Shown here one piece after another: positions 10,379 through 20,733 of a stretch of DNA of 64,000 bases. Below the pieces are notes generated by a model, which saw nothing but the letters and a program-made list of their open reading frames with translations, did no database searches and was not told the origin of the DNA. Each line of letters starts with the position of its first letter. The first letter of the stretch is position 1. Made by a program: the position numbers and the translations under genes. Source of the DNA: Coprinellus micaceus (lineage: Eukaryota > Basidiomycota > Agaricomycetes > Agaricales > Psathyrellaceae); the NCBI GenBank assembly GCA_951394405.1, contig OX596339.1, positions 2,604,001 through 2,668,000 of the forward strand. The letters run 5' to 3'.

Positions 10379-12013
10379 ATGGTCCAAGTCACTGTCGCAG
10401 GCAGGGGCAGCAGCCCAATCAGCACAAGGACGCAGACCGTCGCAACCCAGAACATCGTAGGCTCTGATTCTGACTCCGGGGACTGGGTAGACGAGTTTTC
10501 TTCGCCTGGTCGACAGAGCGCCGGAAGGCCCTCGCTGGGACACATGCACCCTGAGCCATCTTCAGGAGACGCATACTACACAGGGACCGTCAATTCTGCG
10601 GGAAGCATGTATGCAGGAGCGAGCACCAGCGCACGAGCGAGTCCATACCCCAGTCTCCGGAAAAAACGAAGGGGTACTCAAGGAGGAGTCGCCCCCAGTG
10701 AACGGCGGGCGGCCACACCCGGTCCGCGGGGACAGGCCTTCGCATATCAGGGGATCGAGGAGGAAAGTCCTACCCCACCACAGCAGCCTCGCCCCGCTGT
10801 CAGCCCCGCTCGCCCCCGCGCAGAGAATGCTCTCGGCAACTTGAATGTGGAAACTATAGTAGATCATACCTCCGACTACACCCCGTCTGTCCTCCGACCC
10901 GCAATCCGCAGACTACGGGTCCCACTCATCCTCATCGCATTCCTCTTCCTCCTCTCTCTCATCCCCACGTGGATCTCCTCGACCCTCTCCTCTGCGTTTC
11001 CTCCTTCCTGCCGCATCCCCGGGATGTCTTATACCTCTCTATGCAACTGGGTGTACACACCTGATAACGAAGGAACGGGACGCAGCGGAGGGCGATCGGT
11101 GCAGTGGGCTGACTACGGTACTCTCTTCAACGTTCAATCTAAAACCTTTGAGCGAATGGTCGACGACTCTCTCCTCGGTCCAGTCACCCCCTCCTCCCTC
11201 TCCCTCTCCCTCAAAAAGTCTGAAATGGCCACCGCGGACCTCATAGGCCTCGTGCGCCTAAGCGACCTCAAGAACCGCGAAGGCCTCGCCAAGACGCTGA
11301 GCGAATTCGCCAGCGATGCTCGCGAGGCGGGCCTGAGTCTCGCCCGGCTTGACGCCAAGATGAACGGCGCGCTGGACAGTGTCATGGCCGTGAATGAGTA
11401 TGCGCTGCATCAGATCGAGAGCGCGCAGGAGCAGGAGCCCAGCAGACTCGCAAGCGCGCTGATGCCATGGAGGCAAGGGAAGACGGTGGACGAGGTCGTG
11501 AAGGAGGCTTTCTTGGATGGGATGAATATCTTGAGCGAGAATCTCGAGAGGGTTGTGTTGGAGGTGCTGGTCAACACGCAGAACCTCAACGCCCTGTGGG
11601 AGAAGTTGAAAACAATCCACGATATCGTCGCAAGGGAAAACAAATCTGTGACCGGAGACCGCGATGCGCTCACCAGTGGCATCCTCGGTCACCTGTGGAA
11701 GGAGCTCGGGGTGAGCGACGAGCGAATCAAGAACTTTGATCGCAACCTAGGGCTGCTCGCAGATATAGATAATTCTAGGAGGTTAGCGAGAGAGCGGGTA
11801 GCGGCGACGTTGCATACGCTGCAGAAGGCCGACCGGGAAATGCAGGATATGAGGGAGAGGGTGGCTGCGCCAAACCTAGCGAGGTCGAAGATCCCGCCCG
11901 AGGTCCATGCGAGGATTATCCGGGATGGATTGGACAGATTGGAGGAGGGACGACAACGGGCGAAGGCGGTGGAGCGGGAGGCGTTGAGAAAGGCGTTTGC
12001 CGAGGAGTCCTGA
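10379..12013 (+). CDS. Single-pass membrane protein with helical C-terminal domain, paralogue B
   Basis: Single exon, 544 residues. The start at 10379 (MVQVTVAGRG) is chosen because it matches the MVQ start of paralogue A; the upstream in-frame extension has 5'-UTR-like composition. The layout equals paralogue A: an acidic N-terminal patch (SDSDSGDWVDEF), a basic patch (SLRKKRRGTQ), one transmembrane helix at about 181-200 (VPLILIAFLFLLSLIPTW), then a long charged helical domain containing SLKKSEMATADLIGLVRLS, LARLDAKMNGALDS and ERVAAPNLARSKIPPEVH. These blocks are strongly shared with A, while the N-terminal 150 residues are much more diverged. That pattern suggests selection on the membrane-plus-helical part. 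The gene is unrecognised beyond the paralogy. The downstream sequence is also partly duplicated behind the pseudogene copy at 16.6 kb. Confidence 0.8.
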   Translation: MVQVTVAGRGSSPISTRTQTVATQNIVGSDSDSGDWVDEFSSPGRQSAGRPSLGHMHPEPSSGDAYYTGTVNSAGSMYAGASTSARASPYPSLRKKRRGTQGGVAPSERRAATPGPRGQAFAYQGIEEESPTPPQQPRPAVSPARPRAENALGNLNVETIVDHTSDYTPSVLRPAIRRLRVPLILIAFLFLLSLIPTWISSTLSSAFPPSCRIPGMSYTSLCNWVYTPDNEGTGRSGGRSVQWADYGTLFNVQSKTFERMVDDSLLGPVTPSSLSLSLKKSEMATADLIGLVRLSDLKNREGLAKTLSEFASDAREAGLSLARLDAKMNGALDSVMAVNEYALHQIESAQEQEPSRLASALMPWRQGKTVDEVVKEAFLDGMNILSENLERVVLEVLVNTQNLNALWEKLKTIHDIVARENKSVTGDRDALTSGILGHLWKELGVSDERIKNFDRNLGLLADIDNSRRLARERVAATLHTLQKADREMQDMRERVAAPNLARSKIPPEVHARIIRDGLDRLEEGRQRAKAVEREALRKAFAEES

Positions 12014-12888
12014 GTTTAGGGAGCGCCCCATTGTATTTGTATCCCTACCTTGCTGATGGCAGGGGAATTTTCAGTCTGCACATCGGGTCCATGTCGAATA
12101 TGTACTTCGTTATGTCCTGTGTCGGGCGTTACGTACCAGTATCCACTTTGTCTTATGCCCAACCATCCGGCAAAGCGGAGCCCGGGTCTGCATGTGCATC
12201 GCAAGGAGGCGATACAAGGTAAGACTGGTTCAGTTGGGTTCGCGCTCCAACGAGGTGGGCGCAAGCGCGTTCAACTCGCGTCGAAAATCAAGAAGGAAAA
12301 AGGAAAGGACACCCAGGAGCCTGAGATTACGGTCGGAATCCCAAAGAGCAACTCCGTCAAGTGTTTCCCGCGTCTTGCACCCGGCTGAGCGCTGTCTCCT
12401 GTCTCCTGCGCATAAGCAATGGTACAGGGGACATTTCGGTGAGCCGAACAGTCAGTTATACGGGTAAAGTCCTTGGTGATACCCTGAGGTAGTGGGAGCT
12501 GCCGGCAGCCTGTGGAATTATGAGTGGCCGAAAGCCTTGTAGTTCTGAGCGGTCGTCCAATTGCAAATGTCTTTGTGAAGGAGGCAAGGCCTCTTCGGGT
12601 GGGTGGATGCGGCGGAATTCGAGAACTGGGGCTTCCAAAGTGCGAGGGCTGAGAGGTTAGACTTTGAAGAGAAAAGGGCGTGGTTCAAGTGGAGGTTCAG
12701 TGGCCAAGAGTTTGAAATTCAAGTGCACTGAGTATGATTGCAGCTGTTTGGCCCGAACGTGCATTAGTCAACAACGCGTCAACTCAACGGATCTGGCTGG
12801 ACCGCTGCTCTTGAAGGTTGACCATCGCCATGAGCCACTCCCGACCGCCCTAGCCCTCGAATACTCTCTCGCATATAAACCTATCTTC
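12014..12888. other. Downstream flank of paralogue B, part of a segmental duplication
   Basis: No gene is supported. Just after the stop codon the words TTGTATTTGTATC and CTGCAC recur in the same order as downstream of the broken copy at 16636-16730. TGTGAAGGAGGC near 12566 resembles TGTGAAGGGGGC near 16805. The duplication therefore included about 0.5-0.8 kb of 3' flank. An open frame starting at 12664 is a chance frame running into the RAD51D-like fragment. Confidence 0.45.
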
Positions 12889-13200
12889 GTTCATTCGAAG
12901 AGCCAGGATACGCCTCGAAAACGAACTAGGAGTGCAAACCCCGCACTTGAGCCCACTTTTGCGTTCACGACGGACACCACGCTCTGGCTTTCACAGGAGA
13001 CTCCCCAGGGTGATGGTGAGGAAGAAGTCCAATCTTGGAGAACCGGCAGACGTCTCCAAACCCTAAAAGCCTGGAACCGCTTCAGCGTTCTCGCAGGCGA
13101 TCGCCGCCATTCATCATCGCGGGCGCCTATTTACCGCCGTATTGCATGGTCCAAGGTTGCTTATCATCCCCGCAAACTAGGTCGAACCAGAACGATGAAT
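12889..13200 (+). pseudogene. Stray copy of the 3' end of the RAD51D-like gene
   Basis: Conceptual translation contains NPALEPTFAFTTDTTLWLS, then RRLQTLKAWNRFSV. This closely matches KPALGPTFTFMTDTTLWLS and HLQILKSRTKVFSP from the C-terminal part of the complete gene at 28697-30057. Similarity continues at DNA level through that gene's last intron: CGCCTATTTACCGCCGTATT here aligns with the reverse complement around 28843-28865. The copy therefore came from genomic DNA, not from a spliced transcript. It lies in opposite orientation to the parent and about 16 kb away. Walker A and B regions are absent, so it cannot encode a recombinase. No transposon ends are evident at its edges. Confidence 0.7.
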
Positions 13201-13677
13201 GAGTATAAGGGCACTGACTTAGAGAAGGGAACAAGAATTCTAGTGCTACAATAAATGCAAGGATCCAGGTGAACACGAAGTGCGTAGAGGAAGGATGCGA
13301 TGGAGGGAATGATGCAGAGTCAGAGTCGTGGAATGTGAGATATGCGTAGAGTATGAGGCGAATGAATGCAAGATAAAAAAATACCAGAGTAGTGTCCTAA
13401 CTACAGGCCAGCTGCAGGCTAGGGCGCTAGCCATAAGCTACAACAGCGACGGATTCCATGGGCAGACACACTGACAAAGCTGCCACGAGACGTTCTCCGA
13501 GTCTCCGAGGCTTGAATAAAAAAGTTTTAGAGCAAAAAGAAAAAGAAATATAATGGCTAAAAGAAACACAACAGGGTCCCCGAGTCCGCGAACCTCGCGT
13601 GTGGCCGTCGGCCGTCGAGTAGACATACTCTCTTCGTCGAACGGTGCTGGTGCTGAAGAAGAGGCATGTGTATAACC

Positions 13678-14019
13678 ATGTCCGAAGGTCTGATTGTAGA
13701 TATTGTGGGTTTGGATGATAGTACCTGCGAAGAAGACTCGTTAAGCTGGTTTCGCTGAGGAAGCGAAGAATATGCACTACAGACCGTTGTTTGTGCCGAA
13801 ATTGGCGTTACCAATCGTCTCGCTCGTTACTACAGTGGTACTTCCGCCTATGCGGTTTATGAACCACTCAACTATGGGAAGAATAATCAGTGGTGTCCAC
13901 GTCGTATCTTTAGCTTGGACTCCCCACTCACAGATGAAAGATATGCACCTCCAGACCTGGAGAACTTTGCTCGATACGGCTCCCATTTCAAGGCCTGTGT
14001 GGTGTCGATTTTCTGGTGA
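13678..14019 (+). CDS. Possible small two-exon gene, unrecognised
   Basis: ATG 13678 opens a short exon (MSEGLIVDIVGLDD). Removing a 39-nt GT...AG segment (13721-13759, with a GTTAAGC branch-like site) joins it in frame to a second exon reading EEYALQTVVCAEIGVTNRL, then AVYEPLNYGKNNQW and ending SIFW-stop at 14019. The product would be about 100 residues with balanced, protein-like composition, better than any other frame in this stretch. The TG|GTGAGG at the end could instead be a donor leading to further exons. I do not recognise the product. The short intron and lack of a known homologue keep confidence low. Confidence 0.3.
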
Positions 14020-15524
14020 GGTTGGGCAAGAAGCCAATTTCGAAATGGCCGTAGGGGGCGGAAGGGAAGGGGTAGTGGTGAATCATCGCCAGGGGGCAGA
14101 CTTAAAACCAGAGTCCGGAGCGGGGCGCATGTGTTCGGCCTGGCTCGTTCACAATGGACAAGGAAGAGGCGGCAACGTTTTTGGCTTGGGGAGCCTCGTG
14201 TTGGGTCGGGGATCCTCGTGTTCGTATGTTAACATCCTCCCGGTTAGGCGACCTCAGACTTCAAACCCAATTGAGACGGACAAGTCCGGTGACACCGGTG
14301 CTGTCAAAGCACCGATATTTAGTTCCTGTGAACTACGAGGGGAAGGGGCGGCCAGTTACTCCCCCAATGGCTATTCCATGAAGTCTCCCAACCGAGGCAG
14401 GCCGGTAAACCCAGATTCTAGAGGAGGGTCGAAGGAAAACCAGGGGTGAACCAGCGCGATACAGCTTTGAGTATGACGGGAAGCGCATTGCCCCCGCATG
14501 TACAGCTAAAGTGAGCGTGGTACTCCTTACCACCAGTATAGACACACCCCATCTATCCAACTTGAACCAAACCTGTGGTCAGTTCGTTTCGCCGCTCAAT
14601 ATCCTAGGGTCCGTGAATTCGGAGACAGTGATAATTACGAATAATCGGGACGCTCAGTGCCACCTGACCGCATCAAGTCTACCCAACGAATCATATAGCC
14701 GTATTATCGAAATTTCCTTCCCCCTCCTTTGACTGACCTTGCTCCCCTTCCTCGCAATCCCACTCCCCCCGCTCCCGTGTCCCCTCGCCAATCCAAGGCA
14801 AGGGTCGACACAGTGGCGTTTCCATAAATGGGTACTTAAATACCCAACCTGGCAGCGGTCTGCGCGTAATTGCGTCCGGCAAATAGAAGGCCGAGTCTAT
14901 TAGGGTTTTGCATGTGAGACGGGTCGAGGCCTGGCAACGCGGAGAGGACGGGTCTATTAAATATTCCGTACCAGCTGCGACGGGGTGCTGGGGTTGTGAT
15001 ATAATGCCCAAGGGGGTTGAGGGTGATGCGGCGAGGACAAAGTGAGGCGAATTCAAGCGACTGTGGTCCCCACTGCTGACCAGTAACATGGGGCTCCAGG
15101 GAACCAAAGAAGCCCTTAAGGTGTGCAATGCAACATGGCCGGCCCAAGCATCCTGGTTCGGAGGCGCCTGAGGCTGCAGCAGAATTCGGGGTGGCATAGA
15201 CGAGGAAAGCGGCCCGAACCCTACGACAGTGTTGGGAGGATTCGCTAGTGCACGTGGGCAACATGGCTAGGTGAGCACCGAATTTCGCTTGTCTGTGCAT
15301 CGAGCGCAACAAGGAAGGAACTCAAAGAACAGGAAATCTTCAAGATTAAGTTCGGAGAGGGGTGGCATGCGAATTCGTCGACTAGGGGGCGGGGTACCAA
15401 GCTCAAGCGCGATCACGGGACGAGACTCGGGGCACGGGGACGCGAGAGGTTTTTATACCACCTCGCGAAGCCTACTTACAACGATGTGAGGAGAGAAATG
15501 TTGGAACTCGCTATGTCCCGTATA
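14020..15524. other. Intergenic region, no supported gene
   Basis: About 1.5 kb. Two long overlapping minus-strand frames lie at 14691-15312, but neither has a recognisable motif or a credible splice pattern. A CCTTAAGGTG word at about 15115 recalls the repeat unit of the 25.2 kb element but is isolated. Confidence 0.4.
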
Positions 15525-16628
15525 ATGGGACAAATCCGTGACCCGAGACCGCGGTGCGCTCACGAGTGGCCAGGCTCCTCGGTGGTCTCTGGAAGGAGTT
15601 CGGGGCGAACGACGAGCGAATCAAGAACGTTGAATCGCAACCTACACTACTAACTGATCAAAAAGAACGTCCCACCCAAGCCGCACACGTTCCGCAAGAA
15701 TGGGATGTATTGGGAGGAGATGGTTGGTGTATGAAATCACTGGATTCAGGGATAGTTGAGATTTGAGCCCAAAATCAAACAGATCCGATGAGTCCTCCTC
15801 GATGAGTCCTCCTCCACCCGGAGGGAATTTAGTAGTTTTTGATGAAAAAGTTGGGTTCAGCGAGGACGCCCTCTGAAAATGTAAAAATAGCATGTCCGTA
15901 TAGACCTGGGTCTTATAAAAAATATGGGCCAGGAACTGGACGAACCAGACAACTTGTCGTCGAGCAAGAGAGGAAACAAATTCGGCTACTTTGACGACTT
16001 TCGCCTGATCTGGGTGGGGAAACACAAGGGAAATAGGCGCCGGACCCCACCTTGAGACCGCTGCAACTCAGGCCTCAGGAAGGATAAGCTTCCTTTTCTC
16101 AGATCTTTGGCGATATGAGCTTGGATTAACCACTAGTTTATCACGCCATATGTTTCTCGACGCCGTATGTGTTTCTCCCCGAACCTAGGTACCTGGTTTT
16201 GGCGCAAATCACAATTTCCCCCCTCGGAGGGGGAGGGAATGCCAGGTGGTCCTCTCCTGAGTCGCCCATCCGGAAGTCGATGAAACAGGGTGGGTCATTC
16301 TTTTTGGTGTGTGTGTCAGTTAGTGTACGACCACTCGCAGATACAGATAATTCTAGGACGTTGGCGAGAGCACGGGTAGCGGCGACGCTGCTGCATACGC
16401 TGTAGCAGGCCAACCGGGAAATTACGCTGCGGGTAGGCCAGCTGACCGGGAAATGCAGGATATAATGCATGAGGGAGAGGGTGGCCGCGCCAAACCTGGC
16501 GAGGTCGAAGATCCCGCCCGAGGTCTATATGAAGATTATAGGTAAGGAATGGATTGGACAGATCGGAGGAGGGACGACAACGGGCCAAGGTGCTGGAGCG
16601 CCAGGGGGCGTTTGCAGAGGAGTCTTGA
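15525..16628 (+). pseudogene. Disrupted third copy of the membrane-protein paralogues (C-terminal part)
   Basis: 15525-15647 aligns with 11631-11757 of paralogue B; shared words include GACGAGCGAATCAAGAA and TGGAAGGAG. 16334-16628 aligns with 11756-12013, sharing AGATAATTCTAGG, GAGGGAGAGGGTGGC and GAGGTCGAAGATCCCGCCCG. Between the two halves are about 690 bp absent from the paralogue. Other damage: CTGCAG has become CTGTAG, giving an in-frame stop near 16401; a short internal duplication repeats ACCGGGAAAT at 16413-16456; and several indels shift the frame. The N-terminal half including the membrane helix is missing. It is closer to paralogue B than to A. Confidence 0.8.
15648..16333. other. 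About 0.69 kb insertion splitting the pseudogene
   Basis: This segment has no counterpart in the intact paralogues. It contains a tandem 14-bp duplication (GATGAGTCCTCCTC) at about 15788-15815. I see no terminal inverted repeats or clear target duplication, so its origin (degraded element or filler from repair) is undecided. Confidence 0.5.
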
Positions 16629-17506
16629 GTTTTTGTGGGCACCCCCGTTGTATTTGTATCAGTATGAAGGAATACGCGGCTATGTACCTACCAGCAGGGC
16701 AATTTCGCACTCTGCACGTCTGCGTCCATCCGCGGTTGAGACCCGGCGATATACGACGCGATCTCGCTCAGTCAGGTACTCTAAGTTCGCGCTTGTAACG
16801 TCTGTGTGAAGGGGGCGACGCCTCCCAGAGAGGTCGGAAACGGGCGGAAGGTCTTCGGGCCGCTCCTTCAGGGTGGTATGCTCGACTGCGTCTGTCGTCT
16901 GCAACCCGATTCCGATATTTGAGATTTGAGACGTGGTGCCCATGCGTTGAGCTATATGTCATAGAGGCGACTCGAGGAACCCATTCGGATGGACAGTCTC
17001 CCGAGTTCCTGGATGGGCTTCGAACACCCCTCCATCCCGCAAGCCAGGTCCCTCGTCCAAGACCCTCCCTTCGCGGTCCCCTCGGCTTGCGACTTCCGTG
17101 TCCCGATTCCCAAATCTCAACCACGCCGCTCGATCCTGTCTTCGTACTCGTGGTACGCCGGCGTTCTGGGGGCGCGTAGTGTATATGGTGGGTGGCGTTG
17201 GGAGGGGAGTAGCGTCGTCGTGTGCCGGTCGAGTGGGTATGTGAAGGGAGGAGAGGAGAGTCGTTGTGCGGTGTAAGGAGGAGCATCTTCGATATCTCGA
17301 ACTATCAGTCGGTTTGGCGCTGGATTTTTCTCTATTCCTTCGGGTGGCTCGATAATGCTTGGCTGGTCCCTCCTATTCCGCTTCCACCTCACGAAAATCT
17401 CGATCTCGCCGTTGAAGTCCCTGGTTGCCCCCGACTCACGTCCTGCATTCGAATCCCAATCCCCCCGCAAGGTTCCAAGCTTCATAATGAGAAGAACAAA
17501 TCGAGA
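16629..17506. other. Duplicated 3' flank and downstream region of Med22
   Basis: 16629-16830 carries patches similar to the 3' flank of paralogue B. From there to 17506 no gene is supported. The minus-strand frames at 16768-17485 lie downstream of the Med22 stop and have no recognisable domain. Confidence 0.45.
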
Positions 17507-18057
17507 TCACTTCCTCAATAACTCGTCGAGGAGCTTTGCCACTTCGGCTTTGGTGGTGGCTTTCTCTTCTTGAATGGACTTGAGTTCGGTGTCGCGTCTG
17601 TGCAGGCACCCTATCAGTGGGAGTGGAAGGAGCAAAAGTCGGATGGTTACCTGTGCGTGAGCTGGGACTCGTCGGAGAGGAGGAGGAGAAGCTTGAGGGA
17701 GTGGACGACGGAGAGGAGGGAGGACGCTGCTCTGACCTGTGCGGGGTGAGCTTCAAGCCTAAGCGATAGATATGTACGCACCATACTCTCCGCCCTACTC
17801 TGCGCCTGAAACGCCTCTTGCGCGACAATAAACTTGTCCTTATTGGCCACACTCGCAAGGTTGACGAGATCGACCATCCCATCGACGAGCGTCTCGACCT
17901 CCGCATCGACCTTTTTATTCCACTCCTCCTCGACCGCATCCAAATACTCTGCGGAACTGAGCTCGGGATTCTGAAGCGCGGGGTGCTGCGAGACCGTCTG
18001 CCTGAGCTGGAGATTCGCGGTGGGGAGGGCTGCGGGGCGGGATACGTCGGTGTCCAT
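17507..18057 (-). CDS. MED22: Mediator complex subunit 22
   Basis: Three exons (17782-18057, 17651-17736, 17507-17597) encode about 150 residues. The helical core reads SSAEYLDAVEEEWNKKVDAE, then LVDGMVDLVNLASVANKDKF and, across the first splice, RAESMVRAASSLLSVVHSLK followed by LLLLLSDE. This is the Med22/Surf5/Srb6 pattern, in which a central VRA-x2-LL-x2-V-x2-LK motif packs in the Mediator head. The C-terminus (TELKSIQEEKATTKAEVAKL) is a short coiled coil. Size fits the family. The 45-nt first intron contains no stop, so its retention would insert 15 residues within the conserved VRA motif; I regard it as spliced. The product acts in the nucleus in RNA polymerase II initiation. The start codon is only 102 bp from that of the divergent GATA factor. 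Confidence 0.85.
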
Positions 18058-18159
18058 GATGGTTTGGATCTGGAATTTGAATCCGAAGAAGTGATTGGAT
18101 CTGAATCTCGATTGGATCTTGGATTGAGACTCCGCCTTTGCTCGTTGCTCTTCGCGTCC
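18058..18159. promoter_or_regulatory. 102-bp divergent promoter / 5' leader region (Med22 - GATA factor)
   Basis: The two start codons face away from each other with only 102 bp between them. 5' leaders and core promoter elements must overlap or lie within the neighbouring genes. The region has repeated GGATTTGAATCC/GATTGGATCT-like words and no TATA box. Confidence 0.5.
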
Positions 18160-20697
18160 ATGGCGCAACCGGTGCACCACGCCCAGCACCACTACCCCTC
18201 CCTCACCACCCGCCTCCCCTCCATCCACGAGCTCAACTTTGCAGACAACAGGAAGCGCAAAGACTCGAATAATGTTCCCCAGAAACAGCCTTTTCAGCCA
18301 GCAGCGTACCCCCAGTACCAGCAACAGCAGCAGCAGCAGCAGCAGGCTCAGCAGGTGTATCAGCCAGCCACCACCACCCCAAAGACCCCGTCCTCCTCGT
18401 ACTACCAGCAACAGCAGCAACAGTATGTGACAGAGACAAGATCCTACTCGCAGCCCCAGTACTCGCCCCGGCCCAGCATCTCAGCCCCAGCACCCGCCCA
18501 CGCCCTCGCATGGCAGCCCCAAAACCCCACACCGCCAGCCCCGGCCCAGGTCATGCACCCCCCGCCCACACAGGTCGCCCCGCAGTACCAGCAGCAACCT
18601 GCCCCCGCTGGGCCCGCTCCAGGATCGTCGGCGCCGCACTTTGGCCGCATGCAGGTTCAGCCCCAGCCTGCACCTCAGATTCAGCCGACCCAGTACCAGC
18701 CTCAGCCCCAGAGACCCCCCCAGGCGCCTCCCCACCACCAACCCCCGCAACAGCAGAGACAACGCCAGGCTTCCCAGCCTCAACCCCAATCGCAGCTCCA
18801 GTACCCTCAATATGTGCAGCAGCAGCCCGCTGCCCAGCGACAGAGGCAGCAGTCGCAACCCCAACCACAGCCCCCACCCCAGCAACAGTACGCCCAACAA
18901 CCCGCACCCCAACAGCACGCCCGGCAACGCCAACAATCCCAGCCCCAAGCTCCCCCGCAACAACCCCAATACGCCGCGCCCCCACAACAACGCCAGGCGC
19001 CTCAAGTGCAACACCACCGCCAAGCGTCGTACTCGAGTCAACCCGCACATACCCCCGTTCCCCCACAACAACATCCCCATTACGCTTCGTATTCACAACA
19101 ACAGCCCGTACAGACCCCTGCGCCTCCGCCGCCTCCACAGCAGCAGCAACACCATCAGTATGCTCAGCAGCTACCCCAGCCCGTATCTACGCCGACCGGT
19201 CCCCCGCCTCCGCCCCTCCACCAGCAACAGCATCACTACGTTCCCCCGATTCAGCCTCACCAACGACAGGCTCAGCAGGCTCCTCTTCCCCCTCCTCCGC
19301 TTCCGCCACCACCACCACCCCAGGTCCACGAGCAGCCCTCGTATGTCCCTCAGCAGCAGCAACACCTCCCCGCCCCGCCTCAACAACGCCAATCCCAGCC
19401 TTCCTCCCACACGCAACACCAGCCTCAACCTCCCCAGCACCAACAACAGCCACATCCCTCCCAGTACCAATCTCAACCCCAGACTCAAGCTCAACTTCCC
19501 CCGCAACAGCACCACCGACAACATTCGTACCCTTCTTCGTCCTCACAAGCTCCCCCGCATCCGCCTCAACCCCCGCCTCATACGCAACCACAGCAACAAG
19601 CACAACAACACCTCGCACCCCCGCCTCCCTCGCACTCATCCCACCCTTTGCATTCACATCCCTCTTCCTCTTCGTATCACCCTCCTCCCCACCCTCCTCC
19701 ACACCACCCTCAAACCCAACAAGCCCATCCCCAACATCCCCAACACCCTCCTCAAACCCATCCCCAACACCCTCCTTCACATCACCCCCAAACCCAACAA
19801 ACCCAAACCCACCTCCACCCCCACCTCCAATACCCCGCCCCACCCTCAACAAGCTCCACACCGGCGAGCGCGACCGCCCCGCCGAGCACCGTCGAGAGCG
19901 CGTCGGCCGTGCACTCGAGGGTGTATACGCCTGTTTCTGGGGTTGGTGAGGATGTGTCGCAGCATGGGGGGCATGGGGGGCAGGGAGGGCAGGTATCGCA
20001 CGGGGGGCAGGGAGGGCATGGGGGTCAAGGCGGGAATGGGGTTCAAGGAGGGAGAGGGGTAGGAGGGCAAGGACAGAGAGGACAGTATGCGAGCGCGTCG
20101 CAGCCCCCGGCTCCTCAGCAGCAACAGCAGACACAGCAGTATGCTTCGCAGAGTCAGAGTCAGGCGCCTACGCAGAGTCAAGCTCAGTACCAGCCTCAGG
20201 GTTCAATGTCGGGTTCAGTTCCACCGCAAACGCAAGGGCAGACGCAAGGGCAGACGCAGACGCAAGGACAGACCCAAGCGCAGGCACAAGTGCAAGTCGT
20301 ACCTCCCCCCGAGACGATACGCGAGATCTACACGCAGTGTCAAGCTTTGTATTCGTTCGCGTCGAAGCACTCTTCCGCCAATTCGGGATCGAGTGCGAAT
20401 GCAAGTGCGAGTATGAATGTGGACAACGGCGGAAGGAATACAGAGAATGGAGCGAGGACGACGACGGAGAACGGGAGACGGGAGCTGGGGCGGGAGGAGT
20501 TGGCGGAGATGAGTGGGCGGGCGAGGGAGGTTGTTAAGATTTTGGAGGGGATTAGGGGGCGTGCGGCGGGTGTCAGTGCGAGCGTTAATGCCAATGGGTC
20601 TGGAAGCGGAGGTGGTGTGCAGAGTGCGGTGAATGGAGGGGGTGGAGGTGGAGGGATGAATGGAGTAGGGGTAGGAGGGGGACAAGCGCAAGGACAA

Positions 20698-20733
<36 letters not shown>

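Noticed and set aside
12664..13254. 196-residue open frame taken as an intact gene
   Set aside because: Its C-terminal half is the RAD51D-like fragment and its N-terminal half has no support; the frame is accidental.
14691..15312. Two overlapping minus-strand frames of 158-168 residues
   Set aside because: No recognisable motif, no consistent splicing and overlap in different frames; better treated as chance.
18481..20134. Long antisense frames opposite the GATA factor (195-315 residues, Leu/Gly/Val-rich)
   Set aside because: They mirror the CAG/CCN-rich coding strand; a stop-free reverse frame is expected from that composition and no motif is present.
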